Assembly: GCF_026344135.1 (NCBI RefSeq)
Contig: NZ_JAPKNA010000005.1
Span: 124,001-188,000 of the forward strand
Direction: 5' to 3'
Source of the DNA: Alcaligenes parafaecalis
GTDB lineage: Bacteria; Pseudomonadota; Gammaproteobacteria; Burkholderiales; Burkholderiaceae_B
DNA length: 64,000 nt
Of this stretch, positions 1 through 8,788 are shown in pieces. A model generated the notes under the pieces. It searched no databases and had not been told where the DNA came from. It saw only the letters and a list, made by a program, of their open reading frames with translations. How positions within the stretch are numbered: the first letter of the stretch is position 1; each line of letters starts with the position of its first letter. Made by a program: the position numbers and the translations under genes.

Positions 1-45
1 GATTTTGGCGAAACCACGGTCATTACCCCGGTTCACAAACCGGGT

Positions 46-1857
46 TTGACGGCTGTCCAGGTGGCCCAGGCCATGCTGGACGGTTTTAATCGCCACTATG
101 CGCTGTTTCGCTACAGCGCCCAGCGCGCCAAGTCTTTATACGAATCGGGCGACTGGCATGGTATCCAGCAACTGTCACGCGAACGTATCGAGTACTACGC
201 CACGCGGGTGCGCGAATGCGCATCCATGCTCAGCCAGACGCTGCGCTTGCATCAGCCCGATCCGGCCAGCCCGGCGCATCTGGACGATGCCCAGCAACAG
301 CTCTGGTTGCAGGCCAAGGCTGAATTTGTACGTCTGCTCTCGGGCCACCGTCAGCCAGAATGTGCGGAGACCTTCTTTAATTCCGTCTCCTGCCGCGTGC
401 TGCACCGGCACTACTTCCGCAACGAATTCATTTTTGTGCGCCCAGCCGTTGCCACAGACTATCTGGATGGCGCGTTGCCTTCGTATCGGGTCTATTACCC
501 TACCGAAGAAGGTCTGGAAGCCAGCCTGACCTATATGCTGGCCGACTTCGGTCTGGCCGCTCCCTTTGCCGATTTGCCACGCGATGTGCGTACGCTGGCC
601 CGCATGGCCGTGCGCCAACTGTGCCGCCGTCTGCCACGAGGCTATGGCTCGCGCATCGGCTCGGATTGCCAGATTCAGGTGCTGAACTCCCTGTTTTTCC
701 GCAACAAGGGGGCTTACGTCGTGGGCCGCCTGATCAATCAGGGTGAAGTGCTGCCGTTCTCGATTGCCATCCTGCATCGCCCCTCAGGACACTTGTATAT
801 AGACGCCTTGCTGCACACCACGGACGACCTGTCCACGCTGTTCAGCTTTACCCGCGCCTATTTTCTGGTCGATATGGAAGCGCCGTCGGCTTATGTGGAC
901 TTCCTGTCCAGCCTGCTGCCCCGCAAACCCAAGGCCGAGCTGTACACCGCCATCGGTCTGCAAAAGCAAGGCAAGACCCTGTTCTACCGCGACTTTCTGC
1001 ATCACCTGTCGCACTCGCACGATCACTTTGATCTGGCACCCGGTATTGCCGGTATGGTGATGACAGTATTCACCCTGCCGTCCTATCCCTATGTGTTCAA
1101 GCTGATTCGTGACCGCATTCAAAAGCAGGGCATGGACCACGCCACGGTACGCAGCAAATACCAGCTTGTTAAAAAGCACGACCGCGTCGGGCGCATGGCG
1201 GACACCTGGGACTACGCTCAGGTTGCCTTGCCCAAAGACCGTTTTTCTCCGGCTTTGCTGGAAGAATTGCGCCGCGAAGTGCCCAGCCTGCTGGAAGAGT
1301 CCGAAGACACCATCTTGCTGCGTCACGTCTACATTGAACGGCGCATGACCCCGCTGAACCTGTATCTGAACAAAGCCAGCGACCCCGCCCTGAATGCCGC
1401 CGTGGAGCAATACGGCAAGGCCATCCGGGAACTGGCTGCCGCCGACATCTTCCCGGGCGACATGCTGTTCAAAAACTTTGGGGTGACCCGTCTGGGCCGC
1501 GTCGTCTTCTATGACTACGACGAAATCCAGCACATGCGCGAGATGAATTTCCGCGTGATTCCACCAGCGCCCAATGAAGAGGCCGAAATGGCCAGCGAGC
1601 CTTGGTATCCCATCGGCCCGAACGATGTATTTCCCGAAGAATTCGGCTACTTTCTATTGACCGACCCGCGCATCCGCAAAGCCTTCATGGCCCACCACGC
1701 AGAACTGCTGGAGCCTGAATGGTGGACTCAGTGCCGCTTGCGAGTAACGCAAGGTCGGATCGAAAATATTTTTCCGTATAACAAAGATCGGCAGTTGCAT
1801 GAGTTTGCCAAACGCGCGCCGGTCTCCTCTTTGCAACCAGGAGTCTTTCATGACTAA
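46..1857 (+). CDS. aceK: Isocitrate dehydrogenase kinase/phosphatase
   Basis: Bifunctional cytoplasmic enzyme that phosphorylates and dephosphorylates isocitrate dehydrogenase, setting the split between the TCA cycle and the glyoxylate shunt. The sequence resembles E. coli AceK along its whole length. Visible motifs are the APGIAGMVM nucleotide loop (about residues 331-339), GDMLFKNFG with Asp472, and YDYDE with Asp490; the last two match the E. coli catalytic Asp457 and Asp475. From TTG at 46 the protein is 603 aa (E. coli 578). The frame is open to the left edge with no ATG inside the window, so the true start may lie upstream. The end overlaps the next gene by 8 bp, which suggests coupling. 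No aceA or aceB is adjacent; a malate synthase gene lies 26 kb away. Confidence 0.93.
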   Translation: MTAVQVAQAMLDGFNRHYALFRYSAQRAKSLYESGDWHGIQQLSRERIEYYATRVRECASMLSQTLRLHQPDPASPAHLDDAQQQLWLQAKAEFVRLLSGHRQPECAETFFNSVSCRVLHRHYFRNEFIFVRPAVATDYLDGALPSYRVYYPTEEGLEASLTYMLADFGLAAPFADLPRDVRTLARMAVRQLCRRLPRGYGSRIGSDCQIQVLNSLFFRNKGAYVVGRLINQGEVLPFSIAILHRPSGHLYIDALLHTTDDLSTLFSFTRAYFLVDMEAPSAYVDFLSSLLPRKPKAELYTAIGLQKQGKTLFYRDFLHHLSHSHDHFDLAPGIAGMVMTVFTLPSYPYVFKLIRDRIQKQGMDHATVRSKYQLVKKHDRVGRMADTWDYAQVALPKDRFSPALLEELRREVPSLLEESEDTILLRHVYIERRMTPLNLYLNKASDPALNAAVEQYGKAIRELAAADIFPGDMLFKNFGVTRLGRVVFYDYDEIQHMREMNFRVIPPAPNEEAEMASEPWYPIGPNDVFPEEFGYFLLTDPRIRKAFMAHHAELLEPEWWTQCRLRVTQGRIENIFPYNKDRQLHEFAKRAPVSSLQPGVFHD

Positions 1858-3031
1858 TTCCGTTGTCATCGTCTCGATCGCCCGTACGCCTATGGGCGGC
1901 ATGATGGGTAGCCTGTCTGATCTGGCCGCCCACGAACTGGGCGCCGTCGCCATCAAGGCGGCCGTGGAGCGCTCCGGCATCCAAGCCGACAAAGTCGACG
2001 AAGTGATCATGGGTAACGTGCTGCAAGCCGGTCAGGGCCAGGCGCCCGCTCGCCAGGCGGCATTGGGTGCCGGTCTGCCCCAGGGTGTGGCATGCACCAC
2101 CATTCATAAAGTATGTGGTTCGGGCCTGAAAGCCGCCATGTTTGCCCACGACCTGCTCAAAGCGGGCAGCGTCGATGTGGTGGTGGCAGGCGGTCAGGAA
2201 AGCATGAGCAATGCCCCTTACCTGCTGCTCAAGGGCCGCGAAGGCTACCGCTACGGTCACTCCACTGTGTATGACCACATGGCCATGGACGGTCTGGAAG
2301 ATGCGTACAGCCGTGGCACCGCCATGGGTGTGTTCGCTGAAGATTGCGCCAGCAAATACGAATTCAGCCGCGAAGAGCAAGATGCTTACGCGCTGGAATC
2401 GCTGCGCCGCGCTCGCCAAGCCAGCGATGACGGCAGCTTTGAATGGGAAATTGCCCCGGTCACCATTGCTGGCCGTAAAGGCGACGTCGTCATTGCCAAG
2501 GACGAAGCCCCTGCCAAAGCCATGCCCGAGAAAATCCCTACGCTGCGTCCTGCCTTCAAGAAAGACGGCACGATTACCGCTGCCAACGCCTCGTCCATCT
2601 CGGACGGTGCTGCCGCCATGGTCATCACCACCGAAGACAAGGCCAAAGAACTGGGCGCAACCCCATTGGCGCGCATTGTGGCTCACACCCAGCACGCCCA
2701 TGAACCCGCCTGGTTCACGACCGCACCGGTAGCCGCTATCCAGAAACTGCTGGATAAAACCGGCTGGAGCGTGGCCGATGTCGACCTGTTCGAGATCAAC
2801 GAAGCCTTTGCCGTGGTCACCATGGCGGCCATGAAAGAGCTGAACATCCCGCACGACAAGGTCAACATCCACGGCGGTGCCACTGCCCTGGGTCACCCCA
2901 TCGGTGCATCGGGTGCTCGCCTCCTGGCAACCTTGATCGGCGCACTGCGCAAGACCGGCGGCAAGCGCGGTATTGCCTCGCTGTGCATTGGCGGTGGCGA
3001 AGCTGTCGCCCTGGCCGTCGAGCTGGTTTAA
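1850..3031 (+). CDS. Acetyl-CoA acetyltransferase (thiolase)
   Basis: Biosynthetic/degradative thiolase of 393 aa, the usual family length, interconverting two acetyl-CoA with acetoacetyl-CoA. Catalytic residues are visible: acyl-accepting Cys89 in HKVCGSG, His349 in the ALGHPIGASGAR block, and Cys379 in LCIGGGE. An NEAF motif is also present. ATG 1850 is chosen because CCAGGAG at 1837-1843 lies 6 bases upstream; an in-frame upstream start lacks such a site. It overlaps aceK by 8 bp. A strong hairpin follows, then methylcrotonyl-CoA carboxylase genes, so a role in leucine or acetoacetate catabolism is plausible. Exact chain-length preference (atoB/phaA type versus others) cannot be read. Confidence 0.93.
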   Translation: MTNSVVIVSIARTPMGGMMGSLSDLAAHELGAVAIKAAVERSGIQADKVDEVIMGNVLQAGQGQAPARQAALGAGLPQGVACTTIHKVCGSGLKAAMFAHDLLKAGSVDVVVAGGQESMSNAPYLLLKGREGYRYGHSTVYDHMAMDGLEDAYSRGTAMGVFAEDCASKYEFSREEQDAYALESLRRARQASDDGSFEWEIAPVTIAGRKGDVVIAKDEAPAKAMPEKIPTLRPAFKKDGTITAANASSISDGAAAMVITTEDKAKELGATPLARIVAHTQHAHEPAWFTTAPVAAIQKLLDKTGWSVADVDLFEINEAFAVVTMAAMKELNIPHDKVNIHGGATALGHPIGASGARLLATLIGALRKTGGKRGIASLCIGGGEAVALAVELV

Positions 3032-3040
3032 AGCAAGCTC

Positions 3041-3070
3041 ATCAGCCGGGCTGCGGCCCGGCTGATTTTA
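3041..3070 (+). terminator. Hairpin terminator after thiolase gene
   Basis: Perfect 11-bp inverted repeat (ATCAGCCGGGC at 3041-3051, its complement at 3056-3066) with a 4-base loop, followed by a short T run at 3066-3069. The T run is short, so partial read-through into mccB is possible. Confidence 0.7.
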
Positions 3071-3103
3071 TGGGCTTTTCTCTGTTCTCTTTCCAGGCAC
3101 GCC

Positions 3104-4711
3104 ATGTCAGTTATTGAATCCCGCATCAATCCGCGTTCCCAAGAATTTCAGGACAACGCCTCGATCATGCAGGCCCTGATCCTTGATCTGCGCCAAAAGC
3201 TACAGACAACCGCATTGGGCGGATCGGAATCCTCCCGGCAACGCCATGTGGGACGCGGCAAACTGCTGCCCCGCGAGCGTGTCGAGCGCCTGCTGGACCC
3301 CGGCACTCCTTTTCTGGAGTTGTCCCCCCTGGCGGCTCAGGATGTGTATAACAACGAGTCACCGGGCGCGGGCATCATCACGGGCATTGGCCGCATTGCA
3401 GGCATTGAATGCGTAGTGGTGTGCAACGATGCAACGGTTAAAGGCGGCACCTATTACCCGCTAACCGTCAAAAAGCATTTGCGTGCCCAGGAAGTTGCCC
3501 AACAGAACAATCTGCCTTGCGTGTACCTGGTCGACTCGGGTGGCGCCAACCTGCCCAACCAGGAAGACGTATTCCCGGATCGTGACCACTTTGGCCGCAT
3601 CTTCTACAACCAGGCCAATATGTCGGCCCAGGGTATTGCACAGATCGCCGTGGTGATGGGTTCGTGTACCGCTGGCGGTGCCTATGTTCCGGCCATGAGC
3701 GATGAGTCCATCATCGTGCGCGACCAAGGCACCATCTTCCTGGGTGGCCCGCCACTGGTGAAAGCCGCAACAGGTGAAGAAGTCAGCGCTGAAGATCTGG
3801 GCGGTGGCGATGTGCACACCCGTCTGTCCGGCGTGGCCGACCATCTGGCCGAGAACGATCTGCATGCACTGGAACTGGCACGCCGCTGCGTCGGCCGCCT
3901 GAACCGCGAGAAAAAACTGCCCTGGCCGCTGAAAGAAGTTCGCGAGCCACGTTACGACCCGCAAGAGCTCAACGGCATCATCCCTGCCGACACCCGCAAG
4001 CCCTACGATGTGCGCGAAGTGATCGCTCGCATTGTGGATGACTCGGATTTTGATGAATTCAAGGCCCGCTTTGGTACCACGCTGGTGACCGGCTTTGCCC
4101 ATATTCACGGCATGCCCGTGGGCATCATCGCCAATAACGGCATTCTGTTCTCGGAAGCGGCCCAGAAGGGCGCGCACTTCATCGAACTGTGCTGCCAGCG
4201 CAAGACGCCCCTGGTGTTTCTGCAAAACATCACCGGCTTCATGGTGGGCCGCAAGTACGAAAACGAAGGGATTGCCCGTCATGGCGCCAAGCTGGTCACC
4301 GCCGTATCTACCGCGGCTGTACCCAAGTTCACCGTGATTCTGGGCGGCTCCTTTGGTGCCGGTAACTACGGTATGTGTGGCCGTGCCTTCAGCCCGCGAC
4401 TGCTGTTCCTCTGGCCCAATGCCCGTATCTCGGTCATGGGTGGTGAGCAGGCTGCCAGCGTGCTGGCCACCGTGCGCCGTGATGGTCTGGAAGCCCGTGG
4501 CCAAAGCTGGAGCGCCGAGGAAGAAGAAGCCTTCAAGGCCCCCATCCGCGAACAATACGAACATGAAGGCCACCCCTACTACGCCACTGCGCGTCTGTGG
4601 GATGACGGCATCATCCAGCCTTCGGACACCCGGCGCGTTCTGGCCCTGGGCCTGTCCGCCGCCTTGAACGCCCCTATTGAAGACACCCGCTTTGGCGTGT
4701 TCCGCATGTAA
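3104..4711 (+). CDS. mccB: Methylcrotonyl-CoA carboxylase beta subunit
   Basis: Carboxyltransferase subunit (535 aa) of the biotin-dependent 3-methylcrotonyl-CoA carboxylase of leucine degradation. It moves the carboxyl group from biotin to the acyl-CoA. The two crotonase-like carboxyltransferase halves are visible. Resemblance to MCC-beta is strong in the VYLVDSGGANLP / FPDRDHFGRIFYNQA segment and the C-terminal GGSFGAGNYGMCGRAF and VMGGEQAA segments. The alpha subunit gene starts 14 bases downstream. Geranyl-CoA or propionyl-CoA carboxylase beta subunits are related, but these signature segments and the partner gene favour MCC. The start is ATG 3104 with only a weak upstream CCAGG. Confidence 0.92.
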   Translation: MSVIESRINPRSQEFQDNASIMQALILDLRQKLQTTALGGSESSRQRHVGRGKLLPRERVERLLDPGTPFLELSPLAAQDVYNNESPGAGIITGIGRIAGIECVVVCNDATVKGGTYYPLTVKKHLRAQEVAQQNNLPCVYLVDSGGANLPNQEDVFPDRDHFGRIFYNQANMSAQGIAQIAVVMGSCTAGGAYVPAMSDESIIVRDQGTIFLGGPPLVKAATGEEVSAEDLGGGDVHTRLSGVADHLAENDLHALELARRCVGRLNREKKLPWPLKEVREPRYDPQELNGIIPADTRKPYDVREVIARIVDDSDFDEFKARFGTTLVTGFAHIHGMPVGIIANNGILFSEAAQKGAHFIELCCQRKTPLVFLQNITGFMVGRKYENEGIARHGAKLVTAVSTAAVPKFTVILGGSFGAGNYGMCGRAFSPRLLFLWPNARISVMGGEQAASVLATVRRDGLEARGQSWSAEEEEAFKAPIREQYEHEGHPYYATARLWDDGIIQPSDTRRVLALGLSAALNAPIEDTRFGVFRM

Positions 4712-4725
4712 GACAAGGAGACACT

Positions 4726-6738
4726 GTGTTTCAGACCCTGCTGATAGCCAATCGCGGTGAAATTGCCTGCCGGGTGGCCGCCACTGCCCGCAGCCTGGGA
4801 CTGCGTACCGTTGCGGTTTACTCCGACGCGGACGCCGACGCCCAGCACGTACGTGCTTGTGATCAAGCCGTGCGCATCGGTGGCCCCGAGCCACGCGACA
4901 GTTACTTGAAGATCGACGCCATTCTGGAAGCCGCTCGTGCCACTGGCGCGAACGCGATCCACCCTGGCTATGGTTTTCTGTCCGAGAACGAGCACTTTGC
5001 TCGCGCTTGTGAAGAAGCCGGCATTATTTTTGTAGGCCCACCCGCTCAAGCCATTGCGGCCATGGGCAGCAAGTCCGCCGCCAAATCCCTGATGGAAAAA
5101 GCTGGTGTGCCTTTGGTGCCCGGCTACCACGGCGACAACCAGGACCCCGACTTTCTGCACCAGCAAGCCGACCAGATCGGCTACCCCGTGCTGATCAAGG
5201 CCAGTGCTGGCGGTGGCGGCAAGGGCATGCGTATTGTGGAAGAGTCCGGCGCGTTCCTGGAAGCCTTGCGCTCTTGCCAGCGCGAAGCCGCAAGCAGCTT
5301 TAGCGACGACCGCGTGCTGATCGAACGCTATATCACCAAGCCACGCCATATCGAAATCCAGGTCTTTGGTGACCAACATGGTGAGTACGTGTACCTGTTC
5401 GAGCGCGATTGCTCGGTACAGCGCCGTCACCAGAAAGTGATTGAAGAAGCTCCCGCCCCCGGCATGACGCCCGAGCGTCGCCAGGCCATGGGTGAAGCCG
5501 CCATTGCAGCGGCCCGCGCCGTGAACTATGTGGGTGCAGGCACGGTGGAATTTATTGCCGAGCAGGACGGGCGTTTCTACTTCATGGAAATGAATACCCG
5601 TCTGCAGGTGGAACACCCCGTCACCGAACTGATTACCGGCCACGATCTGGTCGAATGGCAGTTGCGTGTGGCCGATGGCCAGCCTTTGCCAGCCAAACAG
5701 GACGAGCTGAGCATCAATGGCCACGCCATCGAGGTTCGTATCTACGCAGAAAACCCCGATAAGGACTTTCTGCCCTCCATCGGTACGCTGCGCAGCTTGC
5801 AGTACCCCGCCCATGCGTCCTTTACCTCCGGTGATGTGCGTATTGACAGCGGTGTGCGTGAAGGCAGCGTCATCAGCCCCTTCTACGATCCCATGATCGC
5901 CAAGGTCATCACCCATGGTGCTGATCGTGAACAGGCTCGTCGTCGCCTGATTCGCACGCTAGCTGACACTCAGGTGGCCGGTGTACACACCAACAAGACC
6001 TTCCTGCAACGCCTGCTGGGCGATGAAGCCTTTGCCCAGGCCGATCTGGATACGGGCCTGATCCCACGCCGTCACGAGGCGCTGTTCCCCAGCAATCAGG
6101 ACGTTCCGGCTTCTGTACTGGCTTTTGCCGCCTGCGCCGTGCTGACTCACCAAGGTATGAGCGGGCAAGCCCCCAACTCCGACCCGTGGGCGGTACATGA
6201 CGCCTGGCGTCTAAGCGGGGACTACGATCAGAAAGTGGCCTTGCAACTGGGCGAGCAAGCCCACGAAGTTGTGCTGCAACGTCGTGAGAACCAGTGGCAG
6301 ATCACGTTGGGCGAAACCCAACACGCACTGCGCTGGCAAGCCGAGGCAAGGGCTGGTCTGGCTAAAACTCTGACCTTGCGTCTGTGGCTGGATCAGGTCG
6401 AGTACCGCGCCCAGGTGCTGCAAGATGGCGACCATCTGCAAGTTGCCCAGGCCGGTTCGGACTGGACCCTGGCCGTGGTCGACACCCTGGCCAGTGCCGG
6501 AACCAACAGCCAGGAAGCCCACGGTGGCCGCCTGACCGCTCCCATGCCGGGCAAGATTATTGCCCTGAATGTGGAGCCCGGCACCATCGTCAAACAGGGC
6601 GATGTGCTGTTGGTGATGGAGGCCATGAAAATGGAACACTCCATTCAGGCACCTGCCGATGGCACTGTGGCCGAGCTGTTCTTTGCGGTGGGCGATCAAG
6701 TGCCCGAAGGCGCAGAACTGGTCACGATGGAGAGCTAA
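4726..6738 (+). CDS. mccA: Methylcrotonyl-CoA carboxylase alpha (biotin) subunit
   Basis: Biotin carboxylase plus biotin carrier subunit, 670 aa. Domains in order: biotin carboxylase N-terminal fold (1-110); ATP-grasp domain with the glycine-rich GGGGKGMRI loop around Lys166 and the EMNTRLQVEHPVTE block; biotin carboxylase C-terminal domain (about 335-445); linker; C-terminal biotinyl domain with EAMKMEH, placing the biotinylated lysine at residue 635. The start is GTG 4726, supported by AAGGAG at 4715-4720. The gene lies directly behind mccB and forms the acyl-CoA carboxylase with it. ATP and bicarbonate are consumed to charge biotin in the cytoplasm. Confidence 0.93.
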   Translation: MFQTLLIANRGEIACRVAATARSLGLRTVAVYSDADADAQHVRACDQAVRIGGPEPRDSYLKIDAILEAARATGANAIHPGYGFLSENEHFARACEEAGIIFVGPPAQAIAAMGSKSAAKSLMEKAGVPLVPGYHGDNQDPDFLHQQADQIGYPVLIKASAGGGGKGMRIVEESGAFLEALRSCQREAASSFSDDRVLIERYITKPRHIEIQVFGDQHGEYVYLFERDCSVQRRHQKVIEEAPAPGMTPERRQAMGEAAIAAARAVNYVGAGTVEFIAEQDGRFYFMEMNTRLQVEHPVTELITGHDLVEWQLRVADGQPLPAKQDELSINGHAIEVRIYAENPDKDFLPSIGTLRSLQYPAHASFTSGDVRIDSGVREGSVISPFYDPMIAKVITHGADREQARRRLIRTLADTQVAGVHTNKTFLQRLLGDEAFAQADLDTGLIPRRHEALFPSNQDVPASVLAFAACAVLTHQGMSGQAPNSDPWAVHDAWRLSGDYDQKVALQLGEQAHEVVLQRRENQWQITLGETQHALRWQAEARAGLAKTLTLRLWLDQVEYRAQVLQDGDHLQVAQAGSDWTLAVVDTLASAGTNSQEAHGGRLTAPMPGKIIALNVEPGTIVKQGDVLLVMEAMKMEHSIQAPADGTVAELFFAVGDQVPEGAELVTMES

Positions 6739-6749
6739 AACTCCTCCCC

Positions 6750-6782
6750 TCCAGCCCGTGCAAAACGCATTGCCGGGCTGGA
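6750..6782. other. Hairpin downstream of mccA
   Basis: Nine-base perfect inverted repeat (TCCAGCCCG at 6750-6758, complement at 6774-6782) with a 15-base loop, starting 11 bases after the mccA stop. No T run follows on the plus strand, so an intrinsic terminator is doubtful. Confidence 0.4.
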
Positions 6783-6807
6783 AAAATAGGCGTAAAGTCG
6801 CACAAAC

Positions 6808-6831
6808 AAGAGCCCCCACCCAGGGGCTCTT
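6808..6831 (+). terminator. Possible terminator/attenuator before gluQ
   Basis: AAGAGCCCC at 6808-6816 pairs with 6823-6831 across a 6-base loop. There is no T tract on the plus side, so it could be a weak or factor-dependent terminator, or an mRNA-stabilising hairpin. Confidence 0.4.
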
Positions 6832-6848
6832 GCCGTTAAGAACGACTC

Positions 6849-7757
6849 ATGACCGCCCAGCCCCTTACCCCTTACTGTGGTCGCTTTGCGCCTAGCCCCA
6901 GTGGTCCCTTGCACGAGGGTTCGCTGGTTGCCGCTATGGCCAGCTATCTGGATGCACGCGCCCAACACGGGCGCTGGCTGCTGCGTATTGAAGATATAGA
7001 CACGCCGCGCGTCGTCCCCGGGGCTGACCAGATCATCATGCAGCAGTTGCAGGGTCTGGGCATGCACTGGGATGGTGACGTACTGTGGCAAAGCCAGCGG
7101 CTGGCCCGCTATCAGGACGTCTTTGACCGCCTGCACGAGCAGGATCTGGTTTACGGCTGCGCCTGCACCCGCCAGGAGATTCTGGCGGCCTCCCTGCCCA
7201 TCGCCCCGGATTCGTCCGAACACCCCTATGTAGGCACCTGCCGTCACGGCATCCCTGCGGATCGTACGGTACGCGCCTGGCGCCTGCGGGTACCCCAGGG
7301 TATCGAGCACTTCACTGACCGCTGGGCAGGGCCACAGCAACAGGACGTCGCCAAGGAAGTGGGCGACTACATCCTCAAACGGGCAGACAAGCTCTGGGCC
7401 TATCAGTTTGTGGTGGTCATCGACGATGCAGACAGCCAGATCACCGATGTGGTCAGGGGAGCCGACTTGCTCAGCTCCACCGCCCGCCAGCGCGTCCTGC
7501 AAGGCATTCTGGGCCTGCCTGTCCCGCGCACTCTGCACGTGCCGCTGGCCTGCGATGAGCAAGGCCGCAAGCTCTCCAAGCAGAACCATGCCCCGGCCTT
7601 TGATTTGGACCATCCACTGGAAACCCTGAACCGGGTCTGGGCCTTTCTGGGTTTTGCTCCCTTGGCGGCGAACACCTTGGACGAATTCTGGAGCCAGGCC
7701 ATCAGCGCCTGGGCTCAACGCTTCCCGCTACCTGCAGACCAAGGCCCGAACAACTAA
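6849..7757 (+). CDS. gluQ: Glutamyl-Q tRNA(Asp) synthetase
   Basis: GluQ-RS (302 aa) is a truncated glutamyl-tRNA synthetase paralogue. It activates glutamate and attaches it to queuosine in the tRNA-Asp anticodon. The catalytic core is visible: RFAPSPSGPLHEGSL (HIGH-like signature near residue 19), LLRIEDIDTPR, and the KLSKQ signature at 241-245. A zinc-binding cysteine cluster lies in YGCACTRQEI followed by VGTCRHG. It lacks an anticodon-binding domain, as expected for this family. The start is ATG 6849; the assignment does not depend on it. Confidence 0.92.
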   Translation: MTAQPLTPYCGRFAPSPSGPLHEGSLVAAMASYLDARAQHGRWLLRIEDIDTPRVVPGADQIIMQQLQGLGMHWDGDVLWQSQRLARYQDVFDRLHEQDLVYGCACTRQEILAASLPIAPDSSEHPYVGTCRHGIPADRTVRAWRLRVPQGIEHFTDRWAGPQQQDVAKEVGDYILKRADKLWAYQFVVVIDDADSQITDVVRGADLLSSTARQRVLQGILGLPVPRTLHVPLACDEQGRKLSKQNHAPAFDLDHPLETLNRVWAFLGFAPLAANTLDEFWSQAISAWAQRFPLPADQGPNN

Positions 7758-7773
7758 GTAACGAGCCGAGGCT

Positions 7774-7809
7774 GGATGCGGATGCGGATGCGGATGCGGA
7801 TGCGGATGC
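7774..7809. repeat. Hexanucleotide tandem repeat (GGATGC)6
   Basis: Six perfect contiguous copies of GGATGC within the 341-bp intergenic stretch between gluQ and smg. A hexamer keeps frame, and no gene overlaps it. The rest of that stretch shows no convincing gene; a 64-codon open frame at 7912-8106 has no recognisable features. Confidence 0.9.
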
Positions 7810-8006
7810 CAGCTAGTGTCGTGAGCTTTCAGACTCTGCCAAGCAGCCTGCAAGGTTTCAAATAAACGACAGTTTCTGCCCCAACAATCGATTTATGTTC
7901 CAATTGTAGGGATGCTCGGCCCGAACCGGCCGCAGCCAGAGCAAAAACAGGCAAAACACCGCCTGAAAGCACAAGGCAAGCTCCCTACATCCTCCGGACA
8001 CCCCAT

Positions 8007-8035
8007 TTGCCCCCTACCGCAAATCAGCGTAAAGT
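8007..8035 (+). promoter_or_regulatory. Candidate sigma-70 promoter for smg
   Basis: TTGCCC at 8007-8012 and TAAAGT at 8030-8035 are separated by 17 bases and lie about 65 bases upstream of the smg start. Both hexamers are imperfect, so this is a weak prediction. Confidence 0.3.
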
Positions 8036-8098
8036 TTGGTCACTGGTTACCGAAATCACGCAGTTTTTTTAATCACTTAGGACGGCAACCTTATACCC

Positions 8099-8557
8099 AT
8101 GTTTGATATCCTGGTTTATCTATTCGAGACGTATTACAACCCCCAGTCCTGTCCCAAGGCGGAGGTTCTGGCCCACAAGCTGGCCGCTATTGGCTTTGAA
8201 GACGAGGACATCAACGACGCACTGGGCTGGTTACATGCACTGGGCGAGACCTCGCAACAGTGTCAGCCTACGGCTCAACTCAGTCCCATCAGTCAGCGTA
8301 TTTTTTCTGAGCACGAACAGCATGTGCTGGGCGCTGATGCAATGGGTTTCATCACCTTTTTGCAAAACTCCGGCGCTCTTACCGCCCACCTGCGCGAAAT
8401 TTTGATTGAAAGCGCCATGACGGTGGATGAAAGCCCCGTGTCTTTGGACAAAATAAAAATTGTTGCCCTGATGGTTCTCTGGAGCCACGAAGCCGAGATC
8501 GATCACCTGATCTTTGAAGAGCTGCTCAGCGACGACTCCACCCGTCAGTCTCATTAA
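8099..8557 (+). CDS. smg: Smg family protein (DUF494)
   Basis: Small acidic cytoplasmic protein of 152 aa whose N-terminus (MFDILVYLFETYY, then a helix-rich segment with GFEDEDINDALGWL) matches the Smg/DUF494 family. The family often neighbours dprA and topA in proteobacteria. Its function is not established, so none is assigned. The next gene but one is topB, a loose echo of the usual topoisomerase neighbourhood. The start is ATG 8099; the Shine-Dalgarno site is poor. A strong bidirectional terminator follows. Confidence 0.85.
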   Translation: MFDILVYLFETYYNPQSCPKAEVLAHKLAAIGFEDEDINDALGWLHALGETSQQCQPTAQLSPISQRIFSEHEQHVLGADAMGFITFLQNSGALTAHLREILIESAMTVDESPVSLDKIKIVALMVLWSHEAEIDHLIFEELLSDDSTRQSH

Positions 8558-8621
8558 GCACGTACACAGGAACCGTATTTTTGTTCAGGAAACGGCCCCG
8601 ATAAAGAGGGTCCTTCACAAG

Positions 8622-8670
8622 CAAAAAACCAAGGCCCGAATCCGACAGCACATCGGATTCGGGCCTTTTT
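8622..8670. terminator. Bidirectional terminator between smg and the DUF2157 gene
   Basis: Perfect 15-bp stem (8631-8645 with 8653-8667), 7-base loop, T run to 8670 on the plus strand and an A-rich run at 8623-8628 giving a T run on the minus strand. It fits termination of the two converging genes. Confidence 0.9.
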
Positions 8671-8788
8671 GATGGGTCTTGCTGTCGTCTGAACAATGTT
8701 CAGCCTTCTTTATAGAGACAGCCCAAATACAAGAAAGCCGGATCGCCTCTGTTAAAAGCAATCCGGCTTCAGGACAATGGGCGCAGGC

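Noticed and set aside
3461..4894. 477-codon open frame on the minus strand across mccB
   Set aside because: Antisense shadow with no family features; the plus strand is clear carboxyltransferase.
7912..8106. 64-codon open frame upstream of smg
   Set aside because: No family resemblance, overlaps the smg start out of frame, and probably lies in the promoter region.
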